A stretch of 64,000 nucleotides of DNA, from contig OZ026526.1 of assembly GCA_964019695.1 (NCBI GenBank), forward strand, positions 7,211,254 through 7,275,253, written 5' to 3'. Below the pieces are notes generated by a model. The model ran no database searches. It was not told the origin of the DNA and saw only the letters and a program-made list of their open reading frames with translations. The position numbers and the translations under genes were made by a program. This DNA is from Loripinus fragilis (lineage: Eukaryota > Mollusca > Bivalvia > Lucinida > Lucinidae). Each line of letters starts with the position of its first letter. Within the stretch, counting starts at the first letter, position 1. Shown here one piece after another: positions 48,521 through 62,394 of this stretch.

Positions 48521-51384
48521 CCAGTTTTTCTTTCGTCATATCTTGTAAGACTCGTTATTTCCTGTCAAAATTTTGAATATGAAAATAAATAAAAAGCATA
48601 ACTTATTTTATTTTTTGGTTCTACATGAAAATAATCTTGCTGCTCAAGTCTCTTGAAATAAGGGATAAGTTAGTTTTGCTGCATAATTACCCCCATATTA
48701 CCTCACTAAAGTTTAATGCTATGTTTCAGTAAAATAACATGTAAATGATGATACATATACCCACTTTTAAGTCCAAACATATTTTTTAAATCTGAGGTGT
48801 CTCATGTTTGGAGTCTAAGAAGGCCATGCGCTTTTCTAAGCCCCATTGGGTGTGTGAGCGGGGGGGAGGGGGGGGGGGGGGTAACACCACATTTACCAGG
48901 TGGGCAGTTTTACCCCTGCTCCACAGAAGCGGGGGCTTCTTTTTTAAATCACAGATGGCAGACTATGAGGCTTCCTAAGTTATCGGTAGGGATCAGTGGT
49001 CTGGGTCCAATTTTGAATTGTGGGGTATTTCAAACATCTAGGAGTTAATAGCGTATGTCTTGTTCAGTAAAACCCTGTTTTATGTTTATGCTAGCAACTG
49101 CAGGAAGGTACTGCATCCATTATTATATTTAATTTTTCCTGTGAACGAATGTGAATGATTAACTTAGGACAACATACTCCATTTCGATTTGACAGATATT
49201 CCACAGTATAGTCTCGTGGGTTCGATCCTCACTTGATGTACATGCGAAATTAGCCATGTTCTGCTGGTCAGCTTTTTTTTAACCCAACCTTACTCTTGTC
49301 TCGGCTCAGGATGAGTAAAATAATTATAAAAGGCTGTTAAACCCAAACTCATGTAAAACACAACATAAACATTTTGTTTGTTGACGTTTTCTTCGAGGTA
49401 AACTTGATATAGAACATTTCTAGCATAGTATATATACATTTTCTGGTTTGAACCTTACAATTGTCACTAAGCCACGCCCTATTTAGGTACAGATAGGGAT
49501 TAGTAAAAATGATAATTAAGGGGATATATTTTTCAAAAGCTCTTACTTGCATTAATTTTTTCCTGTATAAACGAAAAATGCTTTTTATCAATGAGGCGGA
49601 TACCTTTGTTTACATTGTTGTATGAACAATTTATACATCTCACATAGATCACTTTACGCCCCAACATACAGCTTTTGAGCAATCCACAGCATGCTTATCA
49701 GTCTTTTTAGAGTTATTTCCTGGTTTGATACCCTTTGCAATATTGTGACATGCTGTGTGAATTTTAGAAAAAAAAACAGTTGCATGATCATGAACTCTTA
49801 TCTGCTATAGCCGAATTCATTGATATGGCAAATAGTGTCATATCTTTTCTTGTCGCATTTCAGCTCTAAAATATAGATTATGGGTAGTTGCATCTTTCAG
49901 TTGAATGAGCTTTATGTCTCTGTTCTCCATCAAATCCACCACATGATCTTCTGAAAAAATGTATGTGTTCTTATTCACCACCTTACCCCTATCCTCCATC
50001 TCATACAAACTTGTTTGCAAACAGAATTGGTAGGCAGCGATTGTGAATCCACTGATTTGTATCAAAAACACATTTTATTCTTTATCAGATCTTAAACACA
50101 TTTAAAAAAAAATCTGCCCAGGAATATCACCTACCAAGTGTGTAACTATACTCAAAGCATGCATCTGGCATACCATCCTGCAACAGATGTACCTGGATCA
50201 AGCAACAGTTGTAACAGGATCATTACAAAGTACATTTGGATCACGCAGAAGTGGTGACAATCATCCTATACAGTAGGCATGTTCAGAGGCGGATAGATGT
50301 CTTATTAGACTAGCTTTGTGCAGCCTGTAACATAGATTTTTTTATATGCATGATGCATGTTTTGACTAAAATTCTTTGAACCACAAAGGTAATTGTAAAC
50401 AATATCAGTAATATTTTAGGAAACTGAAAAATTAACACTTTTAAATCAATTTCTTTTGAACTATTTTCTTATAATGTGTTTTAACGTTACAAATGCTTAA
50501 ACAATACCATCGAATACGATTTAAAGTGTTTGTTCTTGACTTTTAACATTTTACTTGATTTAAAAATAAATATTTCATTATGTACTGATTTAATTTTCAC
50601 AGATCATTTATTCATCTGCTAAGTTAATAACAGGGCTATTTTACAGCTTTAAGTAAACACCTGGCAGCAGCCATCTTACAGCAACACACACACATTAACC
50701 TGAGTTAACCTCTTTATGCAGGTCAGCTGAATGATTGAAGGATCAGCTTCAGTCAATTTCTTTATTTCAATATTGGATAATTGATATTCTGTTTTAATTA
50801 CAATCAACGGTCAGATCAATGCAAATTAGTATGTTACAACTGTCAAAAGAAAAGTATTTTAATTCACAATAAGTTTAATTTGATTTTAATCTATCTTTTC
50901 ATACCCAAAATGAAGAAAATTGTAACAAAATATGTCGTCTGCTATAGTAATAATTAGTGCTTTAAGGGTTAAATTTTTAAATAAATATTAAATATCGGCC
51001 AGGTATCAAAATATACCTATCAATGCACTCACTGCTAAAAATATTACTCTGAAACATTTTTTTTTTACATTATCAAGGATATATAACTTTGCCTGTGTTG
51101 TGTGTAAGCAGATGGAATGGATTCCAGTTTTCTTGTGTAGAGCTCATTGACTTGAAAATAGCCAGACCCCCATGAACTAGCTAAAGTAATTAATTACAGG
51201 CTATTGAAGACCAATCACAAACATTTAATGAGGGATTATTCCTGCCATACTGTAAACTTTATAATAAATGCATTTGAAAAAATGCGAATTTTCCCTTTAA
51301 TCTGGATCTCCATGTGACTAGAGTAGAGCATAGCCTCGAAGCAGCTAAATCCTGCGTCAATTGTAACAATCACGGAATTAAATT
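48521..51384. other. Intergenic, nothing coding recognised
   Basis: A G-rich run lies at 48859-48882 and a tRNA-like B-box fragment (gggttcgatcctcac) at about 49218. Short open frames on the minus strand (49349-49591, 49838-50071) have no support. Confidence 0.4.
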
Positions 51385-51524
51385 GTTAGTCCGGTAGAAA
51401 AACAGAATGACCTGGAACTTGATTTTAAAGTTTTTTTCTTTGTTGATTCTTGTTGTTGAGGTATTATACTTGATGAATCCAACTGATGCCACACTGGCAT
51501 CATTGAGCGTTTTGAAATATTCAA

Positions 51525-52185
51525 GATGGCGTCCAAGATGGCCGTCAGTTAGGCTCCTATGACCTATATGACCAACATACTCGACCAAAAGCATTGATAT
51601 TTTAACTTTTTATGGATGTTTCAGAGACTAAATGGTACAACCAATTAAAATGGAACATTATTTTCATTCAGAAGGTAAAACTATTAAAGATGGGGTCCAA
51701 GATGGCCGTCAGGCAGGCATCTTTGACCTATATGACTAACATACTCGATAAAAACACTTTATTTTTTACGTTTTTTTTCTGGATTTTAGAGGCTAAATGA
51801 TACAAACGATCAAATTAGAACTTGGTTTTGATTCAGAAGTTTGACATTTAAAGATGGCGTCCAAAATGGCCATCAGTAAGGTTCCTAAGACCTATATGAC
51901 CAAAAACTCGATATAAAGCATTTTAATTTTGACTTTTTATGGATGTTTAAAGGGCAAAAATAATACAAACTATTAAAATGAAGCATTGGTCTGATTGAAA
52001 AGATTGAAATATTGAAAATGGTGTCCAAGATGGCCGCCATTTTAAAGCAAAATTCAACCGGAAGTCGAATTTGCAGTTGGTAACTATTTTCTGATAGTTT
52101 TCGGCTGTATTTGGAGAATTTGACTGGCATGTTATTGATGTTTTTCAGCGTTGTAAAATCTTTTAAATGACGTCCAAGATGGCAG
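51525..52185 (+). repeat. ~163-bp tandem repeat
   Basis: Four to five diverged units are marked by 'aagatggcgtccaagatggcc'-like blocks near 51529, 51690, 51853, 52016 and 52170, each followed by 'gacctatatgacc' and 'cttttatggatgttt'. Confidence 0.8.
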
Positions 52186-52639
52186 CAATAACAGGGTGGG
52201 GAATCACATGCTTTTTGCTATGATACACTGCACGGAATAAATAACATACTCTTATTTTTAGTTATGGTAATGTTTTTGTCTTTGTTCTCGAAATCGTATC
52301 TATCCACCGATGCACCACTTTCCAGACCACTTTTGGCTGAATCTGATAATATCTTAATATCATATTATGTACTTTGGGAAAGCATTCCTTCAAATAATAA
52401 AGTGATAAATGACAGGGTATTCTGAACAGACAGTATTAAACGGCATGTGTGCTGCTGGTTCACTTTGTGACATTGTTTGATCAAAGTACAAACCTTTTTT
52501 GAATCAATATGCGTACAAAATCAGCTGGATGGATGGATAAAATTTACAAAAAAAATATACATATTACTTATGGAGTGCAGTGTATCAACTAAAAACAACC
52601 CCTTAGTAAGGTATCTGCATGCTGCAGATGTTCGTTTCC

Positions 52640-54500
52640 ATCTTGACTGCGGGTTGGTACAGGCCTGCTGGTCCAGTGCAAGTGTAACTACCATTACAGT
52701 ACACTGGTCTGTTGCAAGTGCAAACGACAGCACAAATGGTTGGATATTGCTATAACAAATATGAATGCTGGTACGGTGCAAGTGTATTAGACATGCATGC
52801 TTGTAGGCACAAGTTTACAGATATGACTGTGCTGATTAGATGCATCTGTTAAAGACATGGGAAATGGTCGGATGCAATTGTTACAGACATGGCTGATGGT
52901 CGGGTGCAAATGTAGTATACATGGATGCTTATAAGATGAAACTGTAACAGACATGCATGCTGATAGCATGCAACTAATAAAGACATGGCTGCTAGTCAGG
53001 TGCAACTGTAAATTCATGCCCGATTGTCTGGTGCAATTGTGCTTACCAGCACATTAGTTGGGTATGAGCATAGGGACATAACTGCGGATCTGAGGCACGT
53101 GTAACATATATACCTGCTGGTTTCAGCTACACAACTACAGATATGCTTGTAAGTCAGTTGCAACTGATTTAAACACATCTGCTGGTGAGATACAACTATA
53201 ACAGACATGCTTGCTGGTCGAATTTAATTGTAACCGGCATGCGAGGTGGTCAGGTGCAACTGCAACAAACATGCCTGCTGGTTTAAAGCAACGTTTAAAA
53301 CATGGGTACTGCAACAGGCCTTCTAGTCTCATGAAGCTGTTACAGATATAATTGCTTGGTTTCAGACATGTGTGTTGGTCCAGTGCCACATAATCAAACA
53401 TGTGTAATGGTAAATATGTCTGCTGACCCTGTGGCAATGATGTCTGGGCTGCTGGTTGGGAGAAAGTAGAACAGACATGCACACTGGCCGGATGTAACTT
53501 GAACAGACATGCCTGCTGGTCCAGTGCAACAGCACACAGCATTCCTGATGGTTGGGTGCAATTGTAACATACATTATTGCTGGTGCAATGTAACTAACAC
53601 ACATGACTGCTGGCCCCAAGACTCATTAAACGGCATGTGTGCTGCTGGTTCAGTACCAGATAATTAAACACGCCTGACTGTAAGGATGTCAGATATGATG
53701 AGCTGGTTGCATTACATGGTTGCTGTTCAGTGAAACTTCAACAGATATGCCTGTGGACTTGGTGCTATTCAATTAGACATGTCTCCTGGTCCATTGAAAA
53801 TCAAAGAGAAAAGCTACTTGACAGATGCCCCTCCATCAGACATGCCAACTCACACTGTGAAACTTTATCAGCCAACACTGCTACATTGTCAATACAAAGT
53901 ACATGCCGAGTCGAGAGTTGCTCTGTTGCTGCAGCGTATATGCCTGCTGTCCTAGTGTCACTGCCACAAACACCGCTGGTGTTCAAACATGCCTACTGTT
54001 TGAGTGTTGCTGCAATATGGATGCTTGATGGACAGTGCTCACTCAATCAGCATACCTGCCGGCCTTTTGTCACTCAATAATGCCACTCATACGGCTGGTT
54101 TGTTGTCTCACTATCAGCCGTGCCTGCTGATGTGGTGCTTCATTATAGGTCATGTCTTTCGGTGTGGTACCTCACTATCAGCTATGCATGTTGGTGTGGT
54201 GCCTCACTATAGGTCATGCCTTCTGGTGTGGTGCCTCACTGTATGCTTAGCCTTCTGGTGTGGTGCCTCACTGTAGACCATGCCTTCTGGTGTGGTGCCT
54301 CACTATAGGCTGTGACAATTGGCGTGGTACCTCACTATAGACTATGCCTGCTGGTAAGTTGGCACTGCAGTCAACATTTTACTCTTCGAGTGCGGGTGGA
54401 AGAAGGATGGTGACAACTCTGTTGCTACTCTTACAGAGGTGCCAATACATCAGACATGGCTGCTGATCCTGTGTCACTCTCAGATATGCCTGCGTGTACA
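52640..54500 (+). repeat. Degenerate ~32-bp minisatellite
   Basis: The unit is approximately GGTGCAACTGTAACAGACAT followed by GCCTGCTGGTCC, repeated some fifty to sixty times with many changes. A homogenised sub-block at 54120-54360 has the variant 'tggtgtggtgcctcactata', also 32 bp. Several open frames on both strands (up to 135 codons on the minus strand) are by-products of the array. Confidence 0.85.
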
Positions 54501-55165
54501 TTAAACTCTATCAGACATGCATGCTGGGTTCATTTATTCAGATACACGTGTTTGTAAAGTTCTTTTGCATCAGGCAAGATATCTGGTCTGCTACAAATCC
54601 ACCAGACATGCCTACAGGTAAGGTGCGGTTCCCATGGGTTTGTAAAACTTGTCAGCTACTATCCTGGACGCCATCTTGAATATTTCAAATTCTGAGTGAT
54701 GCATCAGTTGCATCATTGGGATCTTACAAGGATGATGTCTGTAACTCAAGAATCAGTAAAATTAGCATTTTGCATTCAAATCCCTGGATTTTGCCTGTCT
54801 CAGGGAAAATTTACTTATATTTTCCATAATAAACTGCCATTTTGGCGGCCATTTTGTCTGCATTTTTATTTTATTTTTTTATTTTGTTAGAAGCTAAGTG
54901 TCTTTAACTTGATTCCAACTTTTAAGCTTACAATTAATGGGAAAAATGGGTTTGATACATTTTTCCATATCAGACAATGTTTTCACTTATAATTGGCCTC
55001 CATCTTTGACGCCATCTTGGATATATCGAAATGCTCAATGATGCCAGAGTGGCATCACTCGGATTTTTCAAAGACAATGTATGCACTACCAGAATCAACA
55101 AAGAAAAAAAGTTTAAAATCAAGTTCCAGGTCCTCCTAAAATTCGCCCAAATTCTTCCGGACTAT

Positions 55166-56787
55166 GTCCAAAATGTAGCAATTTTGAATTCATGTCATAC
55201 TGGCTCCGCTGGCTAGTCAGCGTAGGTGTTTGTGTGAGGCGATAAGTACCAGAAAGTCATGAGCTGACCCATAGACAAGGAATATTATTTTTGCAAGCTC
55301 AGTGTCTAGATCGTTTCAGCGTTCATCTGTTTGGGAAAAATATCAAGTAATTTCTGAGTTATAAGAGTTCTTCGCTAACTAATAATAGACAGACAGATGA
55401 ATCGACATACTGAATATAGTGCACACAGTTTCGGGTCGTGCGATGTAACGTTTCAGTCGTGCATTACATTTAAGGGACGTAACTAGTGCGCGAATCAGAT
55501 TTGAAAGCTAGTGGTTATTTCCCTTCCACTAATACAACAAACTATATATAACAAGTAAGGTCGCTTGTTGCAACGAATAAATGTCTTTAATGTGAACCTG
55601 GCGATTCCTAAATATGTTGCCATTGTAACTGTAACGTACTGATCAGTTGCAAAAGATTATAACTTATAAACGCAAATTGGAAAAAAATATATCGTATAAA
55701 CCATTGATCTTTATCGTGAACTGCCAAATTTAGCGTGCAAAAGTAAAAGAAAAATTCAAACACGCTGTCTCAAAAGCGGGGTTCGAATTGTCTTTTTATA
55801 GAGTCAGCACACGAGATTTTCGTACCTATCACATAGGCGTTGGTGGGCCCATGATCGCCCAGCTTGGTAGCTTTGTGATTTTCTGAGGGCCGGGACCAGT
55901 ATTCACAAGGAAACCTTTAGCTTGGTGACTTTTCAGTAGTGGGATTCCCATTCTCCCCCTCTGGATCCGCAAATGGGTTTGAATCCTACTTGGTCGGGAA
56001 CTCCGAAGACAATATCTCGCGACGAGGCCCATGTCATCTTTTTACGGAGATAGCCGAGTTCACCCGGAAAAAGTATCCGTAATGTTTCCTCCAATCAGTC
56101 GCCCATAAAACAAGAAGATTAAGCAAAGACAATCTGGTTAAATTGAAGTCAATTGATGACAATTTCTGTAATAAGTTTGTGTATTATTGCCTTCCGTAGC
56201 GCATTATTTTCCCATAACCAAGCAAATTGACTTTTGCCTTATTCATCAGGGAGAACATCACCCTGTCCCACAGACGACGGAATTAATCATCTAAACTACC
56301 ATTACAAGACGCATTCCTATACAGAATTAAAGCAATCCAATGAAAATCAAGTCTTAAAACTCGTATAAGCACACTTGATTAAACGATAAAGTCCTCCGAT
56401 ACAACTGAAACTTGGTAATTTAACAGTTTCAAATTAAAGATGGCGTGAGCCGTTCATTGCCAATATTTATTGACCTCCGTTCCCATCTAAACTCCTTTTA
56501 TAGCATTCGTTATTGTTCGCGAATTTCTGCGAATATCTCCTGATGATACTGACTTAAATCACGAGAAATCGTCCTTTACTCGCAATTGCAGAATCAGCAT
56601 GCACCTGCATGTTTTTCAATGGTTTTACTTTGCATTTAAAGATGATCTCACACTGTCAGGATATTCGTACATTCTCGAACTCTGTTGCTACATGTCCTTG
56701 AGTATCCCCTGCTTAGTATTGGTCAGGAAATCGTCCCAATATGACAGAAAAATTGTTAACTGGGCACATAAAATACTGTTTATTGGC
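55166..56787. other. Intergenic with a foldback fragment and SINE remnant
   Basis: 55845-55975 contains a fragment of the CGGATCCAGA family (agctttgtgattttctgagg, ccctctggatccgc). 56690-56785 resembles the SINE tail (ttgttaactgggca). No gene is seen. Confidence 0.45.
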
Positions 56788-56849
56788 AGACTACGAAGAC
56801 CAAGATCAGCGCTGCACATGTGCAGTGCTGATCGTGGTCTTCGTAGTCT
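56788..56849. repeat. 62-bp near-perfect palindrome
   Basis: Two 31-base arms pair at 29 of 31 positions around CACATGTG. It starts AGACTACGAAGACCA and ends with its complement. It abuts a SINE-like tail. Confidence 0.9.
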
Positions 56850-56907
56850 ATATATAGGGCAGCCCATGAGACATTGATACTATCACACATGACAAAAGTA
56901 TATCTTT

Positions 56908-59834
56908 AAAGGGGTAGTCTCATATGCGCCCACGCATGGATTTTCATCTAGCTTTACATGGTGAATACCTATGACATATAAACTATAAAAATGCATTTAT
57001 TTATTTCAATAGTGACTTTTAGTTCTCAGGAGAGCACCTTGTGTTACTCCATTTTTTCGATGACACCTGTCTAATATTTTGTCAATTTTTAAACATCAGT
57101 TTTATCGGATCTTACCCAGTTTAAGTTAGAATAGTATAATATATGAATTGCTTTGATACTATTTTGGCCTATACAAACATGCACACACATATTTTACGAA
57201 ATTTTAAAGTTAGAATTTTCAAAAAAAATATAAGTGAAATTCATGTGTATGCCAAATTGCGTCTACGATTTCTATATGTTCCTGTTCTTGTCAACCTATG
57301 ATACTGCCTATAAAATTTGTCTCACATGTCCTCTGTATACTGGCAAAGTTTCGAGATTTTTTGAAACCGGTAACAGTGTAGGAAAATACATTATATACAT
57401 GTAGGTCATTTTTTGACATTTATCATAATTTAATGTTTGAGGCTAGTTTTGTCCTGGAACCATGTAATTTCTCGATTTATTATTAGAAATATTATAAACA
57501 TCGATAATAAAAAGCTATGCATGTAGAATACATATTTAATTTGATATTAAAACAAATCTTAGACTTGTGTAGCTTTAACAATCAGTTAGAGTAACACACA
57601 AACAGTCTGCAACATTCAAACTTCTCAAAATCAAGTTGAAACACATCAATTAATGGATTCAGTGCTATGATCTCTTCACCGAATGCTTCTTTATTCTAAA
57701 ATGTATTTTGATTTAAATTTGCATACCAATGTTTTAATTGACGGTTCAGTCTCATAATAGTGCTAGACTAGGCAAGGCATTTGTTCGCTGACTTCACATA
57801 TTTTGTCTCTTTGTAAGCTTATATGCGATGTCATATATGTAACTGGCATTCATTCTACCTACAATGGCATGTGCCTCTAACCCTTTTAAATATTCTTGTT
57901 TTATTCTTGTTTAAAATGATATTAATTTGTTATACATGATTTTCCCCTAAATTGCCAATGTGTTTGGAATAGCCTAGGGTGTAGCTTTTTATTTTAATAC
58001 CAGGTACTGATTGGGATTCCTTATGTACCATTTACTGACTGTTGCACAGGCATTTAATACCTTGCAAATGTTATGACTGTTTTGAATTCATCATTTTGTC
58101 AATTAATTGAATACCAAGATGCACATGCAAACTTATTAACTGAAACCACTGACTTCATTTTAAACTCTGTCTGCAATTTTACTACTTTTGGGAAAGAGTT
58201 GCCCAAATGTTCTGCTTTCCTTATGTTCTCCTAGTATTATGTCTATATGTAGTTTTTCGCACGTTGAATATTGGCTTCAGGTTTTGATTGATTGCCAATT
58301 CCGTTGCAAGGGCAAGACTTTGGACAGATTACTTCAGTTCCCGATCATCGTAACTTATTCTTGTACGGTCAGACCCTTTTTGCAATTATGCTTGTTTATA
58401 TATTTAATAAGTTTTGCATTTTTAGTTTTATGCTTAACAATTTCTGGAGTTTCCATGATGTATTTTCATAACTGGTTCCTCAGTCAAGTAAATGGCAATT
58501 TATTCAGGGAATCAGTTACCCTTTGAGCGATCTGATTGTACTAGATGAAACTTTAAGAGGATATTGTGGACATTAATTTTTCTATCCCATTTGATACTAT
58601 GACATTTTACAGGATGTGGAATATGATTGTAAGCACCTATGATTGTAGAGTTTGGTACATGTACTCTTCAAATATTTCAGCATTTTGTGTTAGAGAAATA
58701 ATCAAGCAAAAGATCCGAATACTGTAGTTTGTCATTCTATTAAAGTGAATAGCAAAATAAACCCATATGATGAAGATTAATGAAATTAACTACTTCAAGA
58801 GGAGTTCAACAGGGTGAAATTCTCTCTATGTGGTCAGTATTGGAATAAGGATGACAGCTTTGAAAACAATAAAGATTCTGTCTTGCTCAGGCAGGAAATA
58901 TGCAACATGTTTTAAATTATGAAATTGTGCAGAATGTGGGATATGATTATATTAGGTTGTAATATTTATTAAATATTTATTTTATCATGTTGGTGATCAA
59001 AAAATGATAAAACAAATGATTCCCTGACACAAATGAAAAGAACGAATTATGGAGAATGACTTTCTAGTAGAGTGAGTCTGGAATTGAAACCGTATTATGA
59101 AGATTATCAAAATTTAATGTCTTATGGGGAGTTGGACACGGAGAAGTTTTCCCTAAGTGATCAGCATTCATGTTATTATAATAGTTTTAACAATATTAAA
59201 GATTCCGTCTTACTTATAGAAGAAAGCAAACACAAAAACATGCTTTTAAACTAACCGAACACTTATTTTATTAAATACAATCAGTTTTTGTACATTTCTG
59301 AGAACTTGGATTTGTAACATTCAAAGTTCTAGGACAACATGTTACCGGTCTTTGATTTTCTTGAAAATTTTAACATATCATCTACATATGTATAGCCTAA
59401 TTTGAGAGAAAATTCATAGGTTGACAAGAACTGGAACATGCCTAAATTTAAAAACAAAATTGTTAAAAAATATTATGAAGCTGAAATTTGGGGACGATTC
59501 CAAACAAAATCATAATTTTCTGAATTTAACTTTACAGAAACTGATTTTTGTTTTATGCATATCTAATCAGTAATGATCTTAGATAGTTTTAAAAATAAAA
59601 AGAACACGAAATATGAAACTATAAGACTTATGGGTGGCTTAAACTGAAGGTACCCCCATAATCAGATGCCCGATTACATTACACCTAATTTTTTGACCAT
59701 GTAAATAGGTAAGTGGGCAACTGTATCACAAATAGAATAGTTATATGTGAGGCAATCATTATGCATAATATTATGAAAATCTATGCGTGGGCAGAACCCT
59801 ATGTAAATTTCCTATAAGGTGAGACCTCCCCTTT
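56908..59834. mobile_element. 2.9-kb element with ~500-bp inverted ends
   Basis: The termini AAAGGGGTAGTCTCA and TGAGACCTCCCCTTT are inverted. The arms continue with 'cccacgcatggattttcat' against its relative, 'gttcttgtcaacctatga' against its complement at 59410, and 'gaaaccggtaacagtgt' against 59340. The interior holds unrecognised open frames (58188-58526; 59072-59254) and a diverged direct duplication of about 330 bp. A decayed DNA transposon is possible; no catalytic motif was found. Confidence 0.7.
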
Positions 59835-61512
59835 GACATCTTATATTATTGGCCTTAATATTCTTCAACTTTCGAAACTTAGAGTATTCAAACAGCAAAG
59901 GCGCTGTTGGTACTGCACAAGCTCGTCTGAGTCCTCTCTATTAGCATTTGCGATGAATATGTGTGTACACAAATTTCAAGAACCGGCTCAACCGTATTGT
60001 AAGAACTCTTTTGGACCCTCGTGGCCCATACTGTAGTGCCATCGTGGACGGATTATGGAGTCAATTGCCTGTCATAAAATCTATTATGCGAGATAGTTCA
60101 AACAGTTTCACTTAATTTCGCTGTGATTTTTTCTCCTCAAATGGGCTATGGGCCACAGAAGTTATTACAAGACTGAAAATAAGATCACAAATACTTGTCA
60201 TTTGTGTATCACAATAGGCAATGAATAATGAAGTTGCTGTGACGAGTTAAAATTGCCATTTGAGCGCACTGTCACGTGTAACATCTTCAGAGTTCTGCGA
60301 AAATGCAGTAGGGTCATAATTTGACACACTAGTCCTACTGGCCCGGTTACAAGCATACACATGCCTATATGTGTCCGAGTATTCAGACTACCAAGATGTT
60401 GGAAACTTAACCCATTTAAGCCTAGCGTCCTTTTTGTGGGACATAGGCAAACATTGCACAACCAGATCAGACGCCGCAGAACGCGGCGTCTTCACTGTTT
60501 GCTTACAGAATCTTCTATTAAAATTTGAATAAAAAAGAAAACTACCACCCAACAACCCCTAAAACGGAAATGGACTGGTCCAATTGTTAACAGTGGGAAA
60601 TTCCATTCGCCTTAAATGGATTAATAATCATTGCTAAGCCCTGGCCAGTTTAACCCTTTTCATTACGATGGATTAAACCGTACATATTGATACAATAATT
60701 TGTATTTTAAAGGGTTGTCGGTCAAAATTTTTATGAAATGATACATTTCCGTCTCAGGTTCTTAGAATACAGCGCAGACCCTGATGAAATGCCGCCTTAT
60801 GTGGCATTTCCTCTGTGCCCTCGCTGTTTGCCAAAGTCAGGGCGGATGCAGGATTTCTGGAAAGGGGGTTCATATGTATAAATGTGTGTGGGTTCGCTTT
60901 GCTGATTTTATCTTATTTCTCTTAAATATCCCTTGCAAATGAAATATTTTGGTCTCATTGAGACCAAATTATTTCATTTTCATAGAATATTTAAAAGCGG
61001 GGGGGGGGGGGAGGGGGGGATCAAGCGAACCACCGAACCCCCTCTGGAGAACCAGTAGGAAACGATAATTATCCAGAATGAAATGGGTTATATACATCGG
61101 TAGATTCGGGGTGTTGATCCTGATAGAATTCATCTCGGAAGAAAACAAGAAACTGTGTAAAACACTGTGTCCCATTTAAGGGTTTTCGGTATATATTGGG
61201 ACACAGTTTTTCGAATTTTCACGAATCCATTAGACATCTTCAAAAGAAAGATAACTCGAAAAAAAATACAGATGAGCTTTTTTCTCATTAGGAATTCATA
61301 TATCAAATTTACGCTGTACCAACGTTATTGGCGACATGAACAAAATGTGACTGATGGAAATGCTGAACGCAATGCATGATCAACGACTGCAAAACTTGGG
61401 TCATTTGCTGTTTATCTGTTGAAATGGCTGCTGCATCGCTAATTTCAGTCAAAATAAATTACCTCCCTTTGACCAAAAGTGGTGCATAGAAGTATTTATC
61501 GCATCGATAAAA
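59835..61512. other. Intergenic, repeat-rich
   Basis: 60682-60840 is another copy of the gene 1 terminal repeat. 60440-60500 holds a short GC-rich hairpin (gacgccgcagaacgcggcgtc). 60998-61020 is a G-rich run. No gene was recognised. Confidence 0.5.
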
Positions 61513-61963
61513 CCCCCATTCCACTGGACGGCGATTCCGCTACGATTCGAAATTTTGGTCAAAATGACACAAATCGTAACAGAACCGGCAAGAGCGCAGT
61601 AGAAGCGCAGGAGAAGCGCAGTAGAAGCACCAAGGTCGTAGTAGAAGCGTATCGGAATTTCAGATTCTATAAAAAAAAGGATACAAAAGCGCAACGAAAG
61701 CGTAGCTCTATCGCCAAGGTCGTAGCAAGGTCGCAGCTACATCGCCACCAGCGTAGACTCAGCGTAGCCAGATCTTCATTGTCTTAGTGTGATCGTAGTA
61801 GGAGCGTAACGGAAGCGTGGTAGAAGCGTAGTGGAAGCGTACTGGAAGCGTCAAGTCCTCAAATCGTATGTCAGTCTACGCTTCCGCGGCGATTTGGAAT
61901 AATTTTTGAGAAAATCCTAGATCGCCATGAGCGTCGCGGAATCCCTGTCCAGTGGAATGGGGG
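61513..61963. mobile_element. Foldback element with CCCCCATTCCACTGGAC ends
   Basis: 451 bp. The ends match in about 25 of 28 positions as inverted repeats. The interior consists of short units such as 'gcgtagtggaagcgta' and 'agcgcagtagaagcgcag', GC-richer than the surroundings. No frame of interest. Confidence 0.85.
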
Positions 61964-62394
61964 ATTAAGCAATGAAGATTCACATTATGGGAGTAGAGAA
62001 AGGCTCCGACAAAACATTTGAACTCTAGCCCCACTGGATACGTCAGCATTGGCATTTAATTGAAGCTTTTGCGCATATGCGATAATTAAGTACCAAAATT
62101 CCGTGCCTGCTCGTATTCACAAAATATGAATGTAGAGGAAGACTCAGACCAAAATTTAAACACATATCTATGCTGTATATTTTAGCATGAGCGTTTCAAG
62201 TAGGTGTTTGCGTATTGGCGATAAGTACGTGCGCGATACAGAATGTTTCGTTGGGTGGGGGAGGGAGGTTCAGGACCAAATGTTTGCATTTCGCTGGTGG
62301 GCCGACGGTCATTGAAGGCTGGTTGTGTAGCTTTGTGATTTTCCACGGCGGTCCATACCAGTATTTAGTTGAACTAATAGAAAACATTCAAGTG
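61964..62394. other. Intergenic with a foldback fragment
   Basis: 62250-62360 resembles the interior of the CGGATCCAGA family (gctttgtgattttccacgg). Nothing else recognised. Confidence 0.4.

Larger units (their letters stand above)
51385..55165. mobile_element. Composite element: inverted ends around minisatellite core
   Basis: The segment near 51385-51540 (ttagtccgg, gacctggaacttgattttaaa, ctttgttgattct, ccacactggcatcattgagc) is inverted at about 55000-55165 (gctcaatgatgccagagtgg, gaatcaacaaag, tttaaaatcaagttccaggtc, ccggacta). Between the ends lie the 163-bp and 32-bp tandem arrays. No transposase-like frame was recognised. Whether it moves as a unit is unknown. Confidence 0.65.

Noticed and set aside
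53135..53542. 135-codon open frame on the minus strand
   Set aside because: It lies entirely in the degenerate 32-bp minisatellite. Overlapping frames of similar size occur on both strands, as expected for an array.
58795..58855. RGVQQGEILS-like string, possible reverse transcriptase motif
   Set aside because: It is in a different frame from the one shared by the two duplicated segments, and no other polymerase motif was seen nearby.
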